DNA of 64,000 nt. It comes from Sphingomonas oleivorans. GTDB lineage: Bacteria > Pseudomonadota > Alphaproteobacteria > Sphingomonadales > Sphingomonadaceae. The notes beneath the pieces were generated by a model. That model did no database searches. It worked only from the letters and a program-made list of their open reading frames with translations, and was not told where the DNA came from. This document shows positions 25,042-34,110 of the stretch, piece by piece (position 1 is the first letter of the stretch; each line of letters begins with the position of its first letter). The position numbers were made by a program, and so were the translations under genes. The stretch spans positions 23,785 through 87,784 of the forward strand of contig NZ_NWBU01000011.1 of assembly GCF_003050615.1 (NCBI RefSeq), given 5' to 3'.

Positions 25042-25104
25042 GAAACCCTCTCCTTATGATGATCTTATGGTCTTGCTTGCACCGCCTTCATTCCGGCGGC
25101 GGCA

Positions 25105-25614
25105 TCATGGGATCGGCATGCGCGCAGAAAGTGCCCGGCGGATCACCGCGACATTGTTTTCGACGGTGTCGGATGCGTCGAGGGGAATGACATTCTCGTC
25201 CGGGCCGGGCCTTTCGAGCGTCGCATATTGGCTGCTGACAAGGGAGGCGGGCATGAAATGGCCCGTCCGCGACGCCACCCGCGCTTGCACCACCGCAGGC
25301 GGCACATCGAGAAAGGCGAACAGCAGATCGGGATCGCTCCTCCGCAACTGCTCGCGATAGGCACGCTTGAGCGCCGAACAGGTGATGACGCCGGAACTGC
25401 CGGACCGGATCCAATTGCCGATCTGCACGCCGATCGCCTCGAGCCAGGGAATGCGATCCGCATCGGTCAGGGGAATGCCCGCGGACATTTTGGCGACATT
25501 CTCGGGCGGGTGGAATTCGTCGCCTTCGAGGAAATTCCATCCGAGGGATTCGGCGACCGCACGCCCCACCGTCGTCTTGCCCGAGCCGGACGGTCCCATG
25601 GCGACGATAATCAT
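25105..25614 (-). CDS. gntK: Gluconokinase
   Basis: It phosphorylates gluconate to 6-phosphogluconate, which feeds the Entner-Doudoroff pathway. The 169-aa product starts MIIVAMGPSGSGKTTVGRAV (Walker A), then FLEGDEFHPPENVAKMSAGI, PLTDADRIPWLEAI and CSALKRAYREQLR, all typical of GntK. ATG 25614 is preceded by AGGGAGGG; the frame extends 14 codons further but without support. First gene of the gntK-gntP-gntR-yaeR-like operon. Confidence 0.93.
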   Translation of the reverse strand: MIIVAMGPSGSGKTTVGRAVAESLGWNFLEGDEFHPPENVAKMSAGIPLTDADRIPWLEAIGVQIGNWIRSGSSGVITCSALKRAYREQLRRSDPDLLFAFLDVPPAVVQARVASRTGHFMPASLVSSQYATLERPGPDENVIPLDASDTVENNVAVIRRALSARMPIP

Positions 25615-25644
25615 GCCCCATCCCTCCCTCTCATTCGCGGACTT

Positions 25645-25655
25645 CTGTCCGACCA
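25645..25655 (-). promoter_or_regulatory. Possible GntR/FadR-type operator upstream of gntK
   Basis: The minus strand reads TTGGTCGGACAG, close to the imperfect palindrome TTGGTCnGACCAA bound by many FadR-subfamily regulators. It sits about 31 bp before the gntK start, where a repressor would block initiation. Only one such site was noticed, so this is a weak call. Confidence 0.3.
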
Positions 25656-26070
25656 ATTTTGTTCTGGCCCGGATCTCCGCTCGGCCTGCGCCACGGGTTC
25701 CGGGTTCATCTATTCACAAGCATTGCCTATTTGTGGTGATCTGTAAAGCAGCCGCGGCGAGCGGCACAGCATCGTCCTTCCTGGCCAGCATCGGATGCTG
25801 TCAGACAGATATTGGAAAAGGCCGAACCTGCCGGCCCGACCTCCCGCCGGGTTTCACCGGAGCCGACACGCCATTTGTCCGGCGCGGCCAAATATGGGAG
25901 GATGCGCCGCCGTATCGGTGCGGCCGGAATCGGAGGATCGATCGCATGTCCGGCCCATCGAGCCGTCGCCACGCGATGCCCGGCCGCCACGATCATTGCC
26001 CGGCATGATGCCGATATCCCGGCGGCCACGGCACATCAGATAAACAGAGATCCGATCGGAGATAGGGAAG
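25656..26070. other. Divergent intergenic region
   Basis: This stretch is 415 bp between gntK (minus) and the two-domain VOC gene (plus). It holds the promoters of both, which could not be placed. No RNA gene or repeat was recognised. Confidence 0.5.
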
Positions 26071-26832
26071 ATGTCTGACATTCATGGCCGCTTCGTCTGG
26101 TACGAGCTCATATCGCCCGACAGGGAGGCGTCGAAACGCTTCTATGGCGACGTGATGGGCTGGGGCGCCGAGGACACGCAAATGCCCGGCATGGTCTACA
26201 CCATGTTCAATATCGACGGGACGCCGGTGGCCGGGCTGATGGACCTGCCCGAACCGAATGCGCGCCCGGGCTGGACCGGCTATGTCGCGGTCGACGATGT
26301 GGATGGCACCGTCGAGCAGGTGAAGCGGCTCGGCGGCTCGGTACATGTCCCGCCGACCGACATAGCGGATGTCGGCCGCTTCTCGATCGTCGCCGATCCG
26401 CAGGGCGCCGTGCTCGCGCTGTTCACCTCGCTCCATCCGGAAAGGGACCAGCCCGCCGCGCCGGGGGCGCCTGCCCGTGTCGGCTGGCACGAGCTGGCCG
26501 CCGTCGATTGGGAAAAGGCCTTCGCCTTCTATTCCGAGCTGTTCGGCTGGCAGAAGGCCGAGGGGATCGATATGGGCGAGATGGGCATCTACCAGCTCTT
26601 CAGCGCCGGCGGACAGCCGATCGGCGGCATGTTCAACAAGCCCCCCACGGTGCCGGCGCCCGCTTGGCTCTTCTATGTCAATATCGGGGATATCGATGCG
26701 GCCATCGAACGGGTGAAGGCCGGCGGCGGCCAGATCCTCAACGGCCCGATGCAGGTGCCGGGCGGCGACTGGATCGTCCAGAGCATCGATCCGCAGGGCG
26801 CCATGTTCGCGCTGGTGGGCAAGCGCGGCTGA
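26071..26832 (+). CDS. Two-domain VOC family protein
   Basis: The 253-aa product has two tandem vicinal-oxygen-chelate domains: residues about 5-120 (GRFVWYELISPDREASKRFY ... FSIVADPQGAVLALF) and about 135-250 (VGWHELAAVDWEKAFAFYSE ... QSIDPQGAMFALV). This fold is common in antibiotic-binding, glyoxalase-like and hydroxylase-related proteins. Substrate unknown. A GGGAAG ribosome site precedes the ATG. It is convergent with the sterol-desaturase-family gene, 10 bp apart. Confidence 0.8.
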   Translation: MSDIHGRFVWYELISPDREASKRFYGDVMGWGAEDTQMPGMVYTMFNIDGTPVAGLMDLPEPNARPGWTGYVAVDDVDGTVEQVKRLGGSVHVPPTDIADVGRFSIVADPQGAVLALFTSLHPERDQPAAPGAPARVGWHELAAVDWEKAFAFYSELFGWQKAEGIDMGEMGIYQLFSAGGQPIGGMFNKPPTVPAPAWLFYVNIGDIDAAIERVKAGGGQILNGPMQVPGGDWIVQSIDPQGAMFALVGKRG

Positions 26833-26842
26833 TCGGGCGCGA

Positions 26843-27652
26843 TCAGGGTGGGCTGAGCGCGACCTTCAGCGCCGCCCTGATCGAGTGCTGGCGTCCCATG
26901 TCGGTGAACATCAGCCGCCATTCGCGCAGCACCAGCCTGACCGGATTGAGCTCCGCCGGCCGGTGCGCCAGGCCATAGCGGATCGGCTCGTCCGTCTCGG
27001 GCGCCAACGTCCCGAACAGCCGGTCGAAGATTATCAGCACGCCGCCATAATTTTTGTCGATCAGCGCCTCGTTCGAGGCATGGTGGGCACGGTGATGCGC
27101 GGGCGTGTTGAAGATCCACTCGATGGGGCCGAGCCTGCCCACGGCCTCGCTATGCAGGAAGAATTGGAAGTGAAGATTGGCGGCGAGCAGCGTCGCCACC
27201 ATGCGCGGATCGAAGCCGATCAGGATCAGCGGCACATAGAAGATCCAGCCGAGCGAAAAGAAATTGGCCCAGCTGAGGCGGAGCGCGGCGAGCACGGTAA
27301 GTTGCTCGGCCGAGTGATGCACCGCATGGCTGGCCCAGAGCCAACGGACCCGATGACTCGCGCGGTGGAACCCGTAATAAGCGAATTCGACCGCGAGAAA
27401 GCCCGCCGCCCAGACGCGCCAGTCGTCCATCGGCAGATGCACCGGCGCGATCGACCAGATGGCCGCGTAAATGCCGCCCAGAATCGAGCCCTTGAGCGCC
27501 GCCATGACAATATTGCCGGCGGCAAGGCCGAGCGAGGTGAGCGCAGTAGCGTGATCATAGCCCCTTCCCGTGCGCAGCCGCCAGACGATCTCGGCAAGCA
27601 CCGTGATCGTGACCACGGTCAGGAAGATGGGCGAACGGGCGAGCTGTTCCAT
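26843..27652 (-). CDS. Sterol desaturase / fatty acid hydroxylase family membrane protein
   Basis: The 269-aa protein has four or more membrane helices and the histidine boxes of the di-iron fatty-acid-hydroxylase superfamily: HRASH, HAVHHSAEQ and HHRAHHASNE (NTPAHHRAHHASNEALIDKN). It is likely an oxygen-dependent hydroxylase or desaturase of a lipid, carotenoid or related substrate. The ATG lies 1 bp after the stop of the EF-hand gene, so the two are co-transcribed. Confidence 0.85.
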   Translation of the reverse strand: MEQLARSPIFLTVVTITVLAEIVWRLRTGRGYDHATALTSLGLAAGNIVMAALKGSILGGIYAAIWSIAPVHLPMDDWRVWAAGFLAVEFAYYGFHRASHRVRWLWASHAVHHSAEQLTVLAALRLSWANFFSLGWIFYVPLILIGFDPRMVATLLAANLHFQFFLHSEAVGRLGPIEWIFNTPAHHRAHHASNEALIDKNYGGVLIIFDRLFGTLAPETDEPIRYGLAHRPAELNPVRLVLREWRLMFTDMGRQHSIRAALKVALSPP

Positions 27653-27653
27653 C

Positions 27654-28076
27654 TCAGTTCACCGCGCTCAGCGAGGCTTTGAGGGCGTTGATTTCGGCCC
27701 TGGTGACGAAACCGTCCCTGTCGCCATCCGCCCGATCGAAGATCGGCGCGGGTGCTGCGGCGAACTCGGCGCGCGTCGTCTTGCCGTCGCCATTGGTATC
27801 GGCGACGGAAAGCCGTGCCATCATCTTCTTCGCCGCCTCGGGCCGGAACCGCGCGAGCGCGGGGAAATCGCCATCGGAAACGGTGCCATCGCCATTGCGA
27901 TCGAGCCGGCCGAACTCGGCATTGCGCGCCGCGATGAATTCGGCGCGGCTGACCTTGCCGTTTCCATCGGCATCGGCCTGTTCCAGCAGGGCGGCGGGAT
28001 CGCGGCCGGCCTGGGCATAAGCGGGAGCACAAAGCAACGCCGCGGCAATAGCGGCGAGCGGGGCTGTAATCTTCAC
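27654..28076 (-). CDS. Secreted protein with four EF-hands
   Basis: The 140-aa product begins with a signal peptide (VKITAPLAAIAAALLCAPAYAQA) from a GTG start preceded by GGAG. Four EF-hand loops follow: DADGNGKVSRAEF, DRNGDGTVSDGDF, DTNGDGKTTRAEF and DGDRDGFVTRAEI. All have the Asp/Asn ligand pattern of calcium binding. It is probably a periplasmic calcium-binding protein, sometimes called calmodulin-like, with no known partner. It is upstream of and nearly touching the sterol-desaturase-family gene. Confidence 0.8.
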   Translation of the reverse strand: MKITAPLAAIAAALLCAPAYAQAGRDPAALLEQADADGNGKVSRAEFIAARNAEFGRLDRNGDGTVSDGDFPALARFRPEAAKKMMARLSVADTNGDGKTTRAEFAAAPAPIFDRADGDRDGFVTRAEINALKASLSAVN

Positions 28077-28178
28077 GGACCAAACTCCTCTGAAAATAGC
28101 CGGCCGCCCCCGCGGGGGACAAGAGCGGCCGGCGCCGGTCACATCACGGGGGGTGGGACGCGACCGGGAGGGAAAGCG

Positions 28179-28589
28179 TTATTTGCCGGCGTCGCGATCG
28201 AGCGTGCCGGAGATAGTGTGGGTCTCGCCATCCAGCCCGGTGCGGCTGCCCGTGTAGCTCGTCGAGCCATCCTCGTTGCGATTGACATCCAGCGAGCGAC
28301 CGAAGCTGCGTCCGTCATTGAGCCTGTGGGTGGCGCCGGCCGAATAGTTGCCATCGGCATAAGTCCGCGTGCGGCTGCTGTTGATGCCACGGCCGTCATT
28401 GGTCTGGAGGTTCCGGCTGGCCGAGACATTCCCGGACTGGCGCGAAGCCTGGCGGGATCGGGAATAGCCGTGTCCGTCGGCCCCGCTGACGCTTGCCGAA
28501 CGGTTGAACTGGCGGGCTTCGGCGCCGCTTGCGACGGCCAGGGCGGAGAGGGTGATGCCGGCCACCAGGGGGACGATGGGCTTGAACAT
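28179..28589 (-). CDS. Small secreted hypothetical protein, Ser/Arg/Gly-rich
   Basis: The 136-aa product has a signal peptide (MFKPIVPLVAGITLSALAVA SGAEA). The mature part is low-complexity and repetitive, with motifs such as [38 protein letters not shown] and NDGRSFGRSLDVNRNEDGS. It contains no cysteine and no recognised domain. GGAGCG precedes the ATG. The repeats of D/N-G with alternating polar residues suggest an extended or beta-rich surface protein, but the role is unknown. Confidence 0.6.
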   Translation of the reverse strand: MFKPIVPLVAGITLSALAVASGAEARQFNRSASVSGADGHGYSRSRQASRQSGNVSASRNLQTNDGRGINSSRTRTYADGNYSAGATHRLNDGRSFGRSLDVNRNEDGSTSYTGSRTGLDGETHTISGTLDRDAGK

Positions 28590-28752
28590 TGGGGGTACGC
28601 TCCTTCACTGATCGGACGGTCGGGCCGTCCCGATCCCCAATGGCGGCGTGGCGTAAGTGGCTTGCTGCAGCTTCGAAACGATATGTAACGGAGTGTAACC
28701 GGGGCCATCCGCCTCTCCCCATGGTGCCGCCACGGTGGCACAAGCGCGCATC

Positions 28753-29481
28753 ATGACCAGCAGCAGTAGCAGCAGCTTCATCGCCGTCGTCGAGGATGAT
28801 CCGGAAATCCGCGCGCTCCTGACACGGCTTCTGATACGCGAAGGCTTCGCCGCCGCCGGATGCCGCACCGCCGCGGATTTTGATCGGCTGTGCGAGCGCC
28901 AGCGGATCGATCTCGCCATTCTCGACGTAATGCTGCCGGGCGAGGACGGGCTTTCGCTCTGCCGCAGGCTCCGGGCGACGGGCGAGATCCCGGTGCTGAT
29001 GGTCACCGCCAAGAGCGACGATGTCGACCGGATCGTCGGGCTGGAGATCGGCGCGGACGATTATCTGCCCAAGCCCTTCAATCCGCGCGAGCTGATCGCA
29101 CGGGTGCGGGCCATATTGCGGCGGACGCGCGGCGCCAACCGGGTGCAGGCCACGATGCGCCCGGAACGCTATCGCTTCGACGGCTGGTCGCTCGACGCCG
29201 GCAGCCGCAACCTCACCGATCCGGACGGCATGCCCGTCGACCTGACCGGCGGCGAATATGATCTGCTGCTGAGCTTCGTCACCCATCCACAGCGCGTGCT
29301 CAATCGCGATCAGCTTCTCGACTGGACGCGCGGCCGCGATGCCATGCCCTATGACCGGAGCATCGACGTCCAGCTTAGCCGGCTGCGCCGCAAGCTCGCG
29401 GAACATCCAACGGGCGAGGCACTGATCAAGACCGTCCGGGGCGGCGGCTATATGCTCACGTCGATCATCGAGCGCGACTGA
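28753..29481 (+). CDS. OmpR-family response regulator
   Basis: The 242-aa product has a receiver domain (residues about 8-122: FIAVVEDDPEIRALLTRLL, phospho-acceptor Asp58 in AILDVMLPGE, PKPF Lys) and a winged-helix C-terminal domain (VDLTGGEYDLLLSFVTHPQR, RSIDVQLSRLRRKL, IKTVRGGGYML). ATG 28753 is chosen over a GTG six codons up. The stop overlaps the start of the kinase gene (TGATG), so the two form a two-component pair. Confidence 0.93.
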   Translation: MTSSSSSSFIAVVEDDPEIRALLTRLLIREGFAAAGCRTAADFDRLCERQRIDLAILDVMLPGEDGLSLCRRLRATGEIPVLMVTAKSDDVDRIVGLEIGADDYLPKPFNPRELIARVRAILRRTRGANRVQATMRPERYRFDGWSLDAGSRNLTDPDGMPVDLTGGEYDLLLSFVTHPQRVLNRDQLLDWTRGRDAMPYDRSIDVQLSRLRRKLAEHPTGEALIKTVRGGGYMLTSIIERD

Positions 29482-30830
29482 TGCCGGTGGCGTCCAACCT
29501 TTCGCTCAGGATCATCGCGATCCTGGTCGCAGGCTTCGTGGCACTGCAGCTCATGCTGGTTCTGCTGATGATGCTGCCCACGACGGGCGATCCGAACCGA
29601 CCCTATAATCTTCCCCTCCCCGACCATGTCCGTGCGATGGCGGAAGCGATCGAGCAGACGCCGTCCGCCCGCCGCCCCACCCTCGTCGAGGCGTTCAACG
29701 GCTCGCTGTTCAGCGTCCGGCTGGTCCCGGCGCATATCGACGGGACCGCGCCGGAGCCGCCTCCCCTTGCCTCGCTACACGCGAGCTATGAGGCGGTGCT
29801 CGACGGGCGGCCGATACGGCTCGCGCGCGAACGGCCGGTGCTGGGGGAGATCATCGGGGACAGGCCATGGCCCCGCTTCGTGGCGCCCGTCACGCTGACG
29901 ATCGGCCTGCGCAGCGGCGGGCTGCTGGTGATCGACGGGCGCCCGTCCGCGCTGCTGAGCACATTCCTGCGCCGGCGCGCACTGACGGGGGCGATGGGCG
30001 GCATCCTCGTCCTCATTATCCTGATGCTGGCAGTACGGCAGACCACTCGGCCGATCGTCAGCCTATCGCGCGGGGTGCGGCTGTTCGGCCGGGCGCTGGA
30101 CGCGCCCGACGTGCCGGTGACGGGATCGCGCGAGATGCGCGAACTCGCCACCGCCTTCAACGAGATGAAGACGCGGATCGGCACGCTCATGACCGAGCGC
30201 ACCCGCCTGCTCGCGGCGATCGCGCATGACATGCGGACCTACCTCACCCGGCTGCGCCTCAGGGCCGAATTCATCGACGATGCCGATCAGCGCAGGCGCG
30301 CCGCCGCCGATCTGGACGAGATGTCGCAATTGCTGGACGACACCATCTTCTTCGCGCGGGAGCATGAGGGGCCCGCCCCCGCCCGCGAGCGGCTCGACCT
30401 CGGAGCGGAGCTTCGCGCGATCGCCCGGCTGCGTGGCGAGATGGGCGAGGCCGTGTCGCTCGACCCGCGATATTCCGGCGACGGGATCGACATGAGCTGC
30501 GCCCCGCTCGCCTTCCGCCGGATGATCGACAATCTGATCGACAACGGCCTGCGCTACGGCATGAATGTGACGCTCTGCGCCGAGGCGCGCGCCGGCGAGA
30601 TCCGGCTCAGCGTGCTGGACGACGGCCCCGGCGTGCCGCCCGAGGCGCTCTCCCGCCTGGGCGAGCCGTTCGAGCGGATCGAGCCGTCGCGCGATCGCCA
30701 GAAGGGCGGCGCGGGGCTGGGCCTCGCCATCGTGCGCGGCCTGGCGGAGCGCAACGGGATGCAGCTCCTGCTCGCCAACCGGCAGCCGACCGGTTTCTCG
30801 GCCAGCCTGATCCAGCAACAGCAAGGATAG
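29481..30830 (+). CDS. Sensor histidine kinase
   Basis: The 449-aa inner-membrane kinase has an N-terminal helix (LSLRIIAILVAGFVALQLML), a periplasmic part to about residue 165, a second helix (GAMGGILVLIILMLAV) and a HAMP region. The HisKA box has His249 (LLAAIAHDMRTYLTRLRLRA), followed by a HATPase domain (DNLIDNGLRYG, DDGPGVPPEAL, GGAGLGLAIV). It resembles EnvZ-type osmosensors in layout, but the signal is unknown. It converges with the glucose dehydrogenase gene 30 bp away. Confidence 0.93.
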   Translation: MPVASNLSLRIIAILVAGFVALQLMLVLLMMLPTTGDPNRPYNLPLPDHVRAMAEAIEQTPSARRPTLVEAFNGSLFSVRLVPAHIDGTAPEPPPLASLHASYEAVLDGRPIRLARERPVLGEIIGDRPWPRFVAPVTLTIGLRSGGLLVIDGRPSALLSTFLRRRALTGAMGGILVLIILMLAVRQTTRPIVSLSRGVRLFGRALDAPDVPVTGSREMRELATAFNEMKTRIGTLMTERTRLLAAIAHDMRTYLTRLRLRAEFIDDADQRRRAAADLDEMSQLLDDTIFFAREHEGPAPARERLDLGAELRAIARLRGEMGEAVSLDPRYSGDGIDMSCAPLAFRRMIDNLIDNGLRYGMNVTLCAEARAGEIRLSVLDDGPGVPPEALSRLGEPFERIEPSRDRQKGGAGLGLAIVRGLAERNGMQLLLANRQPTGFSASLIQQQQG

Positions 30831-30860
30831 CGCCGGCCCGACCGCCCGCTTCCCGCGACC

Positions 30861-33254
30861 TCACGGCTCCAGCGCGAAGGCGAGGACCGCATCGCCATGC
30901 TTGGTGCCGAACGTGCCATGGCCGCCCGCCGCAACCACCACCATCTGCCGTCCATCCGCCGCGCGATAAGTCATGGGGGTCGCCTGCCCGCCCGCGGGCA
31001 GCCGCGCCTGCCAGAGCTTGCGGCCGGTCGCCACATCATAGGCGCGCAGATAATAATCGAGCGTGCCGCTATAGAAGGCGACACCCCCTGCCGTGACCAG
31101 CGGCCCGCCCAAGCTGGGCGTGCCGAGGTTGAGCGGAATCGGCACGATCGGCGTCTGGTCGCGCGCCGTGCCGTTGCGGTGGCGCCAGAGCGTGCGCCCC
31201 GTCCGCAGGTCCGCCGCGACGATCGAACCCCAGGGCGGCGCCTGGCAGGGCAGGCCGATCAGGGACAGGAAGGGCACCAGGCGGACCGCGAAGGGCGCGC
31301 CATAATTCTCGCCAAATGCCGCCACATCGGCGCCCATCGTGCTTGTTGTAGCCTTCGTCACCTCGCGCGCGTCGGTCGTCGCGCGCGGGATCAATGTCTG
31401 GACGAAGGCGAGCCGGACGGGCGTGCCGATCATGATCTGGCGCACCGGATCGACCGCGATCCCGCCCCAGTTGAACACGCCCGTATTGCCCGGATAGACC
31501 AGCGAGCCCTGCACCGAAGGCGGCGTATAGGGCCCATGATAACGCAGGCGGCGGTAGCTTATGCGGCAGGCGAGCTGATCGAAGGGCGTGGCACCCCACA
31601 TATCCGCTTCGCGCAAGGGCGAGGGCATGTAGCTGAAGGCCGAAACCGGCTGGGTGGGCGATGCCCTGTCGCCCTCGCCCGCGCTGCCGCCCACCGGAAC
31701 CTCGCGCACCGGAAAGATCGGCCGGCCGGTGCGACGGTCGAGAACGAAGATATCGCCCTGCTTTGTCGGGCCGATCAGCGCCGGCACCCGCGCGCCGCCA
31801 ATGGTGAGATCAACCAAAGTCGGCTGCGAAGGCACATCACGGTCCCACAGATCATGATGCACCGTCTGGACTACCCAGCGCAGCCGCCCCGTAGCGATGT
31901 CGAGCGCGACGATCGAGCTCGAGAAGCGGTCCACCTCAGGGCTACGGCGGCCACCCCACTGATCGGGCGACTGGTTGCCGAGCGGCGCATAGACGAGGCC
32001 GAGCGCTTCATCGGCACTCATCACCGACCAGGCATTGGGCGCGCCGGCGCTATATTTGGCCCCGGCCGCAATCGGCGCGGTCGCGTCCGGATTGCCGGGA
32101 TCCCAGTTCCACACCAGCCGGCCGGTCGTCACGTCATAGGCGCGGATCACGCCCGAGGGATTGGCCGTCCTGACATTGTCGTTGATCGCGCCACCGATGA
32201 TGGCGAGATTGCGGGTCACGACCGGCGGCGATGTGGCCATATAGAAGCCCGGCCGCATGTTCGGCATGTTCGCGCTGAGATCCACCGTCCCGTTCCTGCC
32301 GAAGCCCGGGCATGGACGACCGGTCGCGGCATCGAGCGCGATCAGTCGGGCATCGACCGTCGGCAGGAACAGGCGCCGGCTGCAGAAGGGAATGGCCGCA
32401 GCGGGGGCGCGGACGGCGCCGGGCGCCGCGTCATGATAGGAAAGGCCACGGCAGGTCAGATGCTCGTTCGCCTGGCTGGCGGAAACCCGCGGATCGAAGC
32501 GCCATTTCTCCTTCCCCGTGGTCGCGTCGAGCGCGATCGCATGCGCGTGCGGGCTGCACAGATAGAGGGTGTCGCCGATCTTGAGCGGCGTGACCTCGAA
32601 CGTCGTCTCCCTGGGATCGGTCGGGCGTTGCAGATCGCCGCTATTATAGGTCCAGACGAGCTTCAGCCGCCCGGCATTTTCCGGCCTGATGTCCGCCAGC
32701 GTCGAATAGCGCTGACCGAGAGCGGTGCCGCCATAAGCAAGCCAATCATTGGCGGCCGCGCCCCGCAGCGCCGTGGCATCGGCGGGCGCGGATGGCGCGG
32801 GCACGCGTCCGGCAATATCGAACCGATCCCGCGCGATCGAGGCGATCGCAGCGATGGCGACAAGTGCCACCGCCGCCAGCAACGCCGCGAAGGGCGCATG
32901 GCGGACGCTGACCCCACCATCGAGCGACCGGCTCACCCAGGGCAGCAGCAGCCACAGGCCGATCAGCGTGGGGATCACGCCGCGCGGGATCAGCGCCCAC
33001 CAGTCGAGCCCCACTTCCCACAGCGCCCAGGCAAGCGTGGCGGCGAGCAGCAGGGCGTAAAGCCACAGCGCGGCCGTTCGCCCCCGATAGAGCAGCAGGC
33101 CGGTGACGCCATAGCCGAGCCCCGCGAGCAGATAATAGATCGACCCGCCGAGCGCCGCGAGCCAGATGCCGCCTGCCACAAGCCACAACCCGATCAGCAG
33201 GAGGATTACAGCCGTTACCCGGACGGCGATGGGCTGGGATATTGCGGTGGCCAT
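30861..33254 (-). CDS. gcd: Membrane-bound PQQ-dependent glucose dehydrogenase
   Basis: It oxidises glucose to gluconolactone in the periplasm and passes electrons to ubiquinone. The 797-aa length matches Gcd. Five N-terminal membrane helices lie within about residues 10-150. The PQQ beta-propeller follows, with blocks ALRGAAANDWLAYGGTALGQ, CRGLSYHDAA, NWDPGNPDAT, VQTVHHDLWDRDVPSQPTLV, PVSAFSYMPSP and GTLDYYLRAYDVATGRKLWQ. ATG 33254 (MATAISQPIAVR) is used. Its product gluconate is the substrate of the gnt operon 5 kb away. It needs PQQ, whose genes are not in the window. Confidence 0.93.
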   Translation of the reverse strand: MATAISQPIAVRVTAVILLLIGLWLVAGGIWLAALGGSIYYLLAGLGYGVTGLLLYRGRTAALWLYALLLAATLAWALWEVGLDWWALIPRGVIPTLIGLWLLLPWVSRSLDGGVSVRHAPFAALLAAVALVAIAAIASIARDRFDIAGRVPAPSAPADATALRGAAANDWLAYGGTALGQRYSTLADIRPENAGRLKLVWTYNSGDLQRPTDPRETTFEVTPLKIGDTLYLCSPHAHAIALDATTGKEKWRFDPRVSASQANEHLTCRGLSYHDAAPGAVRAPAAAIPFCSRRLFLPTVDARLIALDAATGRPCPGFGRNGTVDLSANMPNMRPGFYMATSPPVVTRNLAIIGGAINDNVRTANPSGVIRAYDVTTGRLVWNWDPGNPDATAPIAAGAKYSAGAPNAWSVMSADEALGLVYAPLGNQSPDQWGGRRSPEVDRFSSSIVALDIATGRLRWVVQTVHHDLWDRDVPSQPTLVDLTIGGARVPALIGPTKQGDIFVLDRRTGRPIFPVREVPVGGSAGEGDRASPTQPVSAFSYMPSPLREADMWGATPFDQLACRISYRRLRYHGPYTPPSVQGSLVYPGNTGVFNWGGIAVDPVRQIMIGTPVRLAFVQTLIPRATTDAREVTKATTSTMGADVAAFGENYGAPFAVRLVPFLSLIGLPCQAPPWGSIVAADLRTGRTLWRHRNGTARDQTPIVPIPLNLGTPSLGGPLVTAGGVAFYSGTLDYYLRAYDVATGRKLWQARLPAGGQATPMTYRAADGRQMVVVAAGGHGTFGTKHGDAVLAFALEP

Positions 33255-33342
33255 GGCAAGCCGCCCCTCGATTGCGGATCGTCTGCGCCGCATAAAGGAA
33301 CGGTTTGGCGGGATCGTTCCCCCTTATCCGTGAATTTCCCCT

Positions 33343-34110
33343 TCAATCGCCCCGCTTCGCCCCCGAAGCCTTCAATATGTCGCCGAACTCGATGGGAAAG
33401 GGAAAGACGATCGTCGAATTTCTCTCACCGGCGATGAAGTTGAGCGTGCCGAGATAGCGCAGCTGCATCGCCTCCGGCCGCTGCCCCAATATATCGGCTG
33501 CCTCGAGCAGCTTCGCCGCGGCCTGCTGCTCGCCCTGGGCATTGATGACCTTGGCGCGCCGTTCGCGCTCGGCCTCGGCCTGTCGGGCGATGGCACGGAT
33601 CATCGTTTCGTCGAGATCGATATGCTTGATCTCGACATTGGCGACCTTGATTCCCCAGGCGTCGGTATGTTTGTCGAGAATCTCCTGAATGTCGGCATTG
33701 AGCCTGTCCCGTTCGGCGAGCATCTCGTCCAGTTCATGCTTGCCGAGTACCGAGCGAAGCGTGGTCTGCGCCAATTGGCTGGTGGCGTTCATGAAGTCCG
33801 CAACCTGGATGATCGCCTTGTCAGGCTCCACGATGCGGAAATAGATCACCGCATTGACCTTGACCGACACATTATCGTGGCTGATCACATCCTGCGTCGG
33901 CACGTCCAGCACGCGCGTACGCAGATCGGTGCGCACCATCTGCTGGACGAAGGGGATCAGCAGGATCAGTCCCGGTCCCTTGACCCCGGTGAAGCGTCCC
34001 AGCGTGAACACCACGCCGCGCTCATATTCGCGCAATATCTTGACCGCCGCCGCGAGGATGGCGAATGCGAGGATGATGGCGGGGATATAATAAGCAAGAC
34101 CGGGAAGCAT
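33343..34110 (-). CDS. Slipin (stomatin/prohibitin-family SPFH protein)
   Basis: The 255-aa product has one N-terminal membrane helix ([20 protein letters not shown]) and an SPFH domain ([60 protein letters not shown]). The start ATG overlaps the stop of the NfeD gene (TGATG), giving the classic NfeD-stomatin operon. These pairs are thought to organise membrane microdomains and protease activity. Confidence 0.92.
   Translation of the reverse strand: MLPGLAYYIPAIILAFAILAAAVKILREYERGVVFTLGRFTGVKGPGLILLIPFVQQMVRTDLRTRVLDVPTQDVISHDNVSVKVNAVIYFRIVEPDKAIIQVADFMNATSQLAQTTLRSVLGKHELDEMLAERDRLNADIQEILDKHTDAWGIKVANVEIKHIDLDETMIRAIARQAEAERERRAKVINAQGEQQAAAKLLEAADILGQRPEAMQLRYLGTLNFIAGERNSTIVFPFPIEFGDILKASGAKRGD

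Noticed and set aside
23656..25059. 467-codon open frame antisense to gntP
   Set aside because: Charged, repetitive composition is the shadow of a hydrophobic transporter; gntP motifs are unambiguous.
30897..33437. 846-codon open frame antisense to gcd
   Set aside because: Shadow of the glucose dehydrogenase gene; Arg/Gly-rich with no domain.
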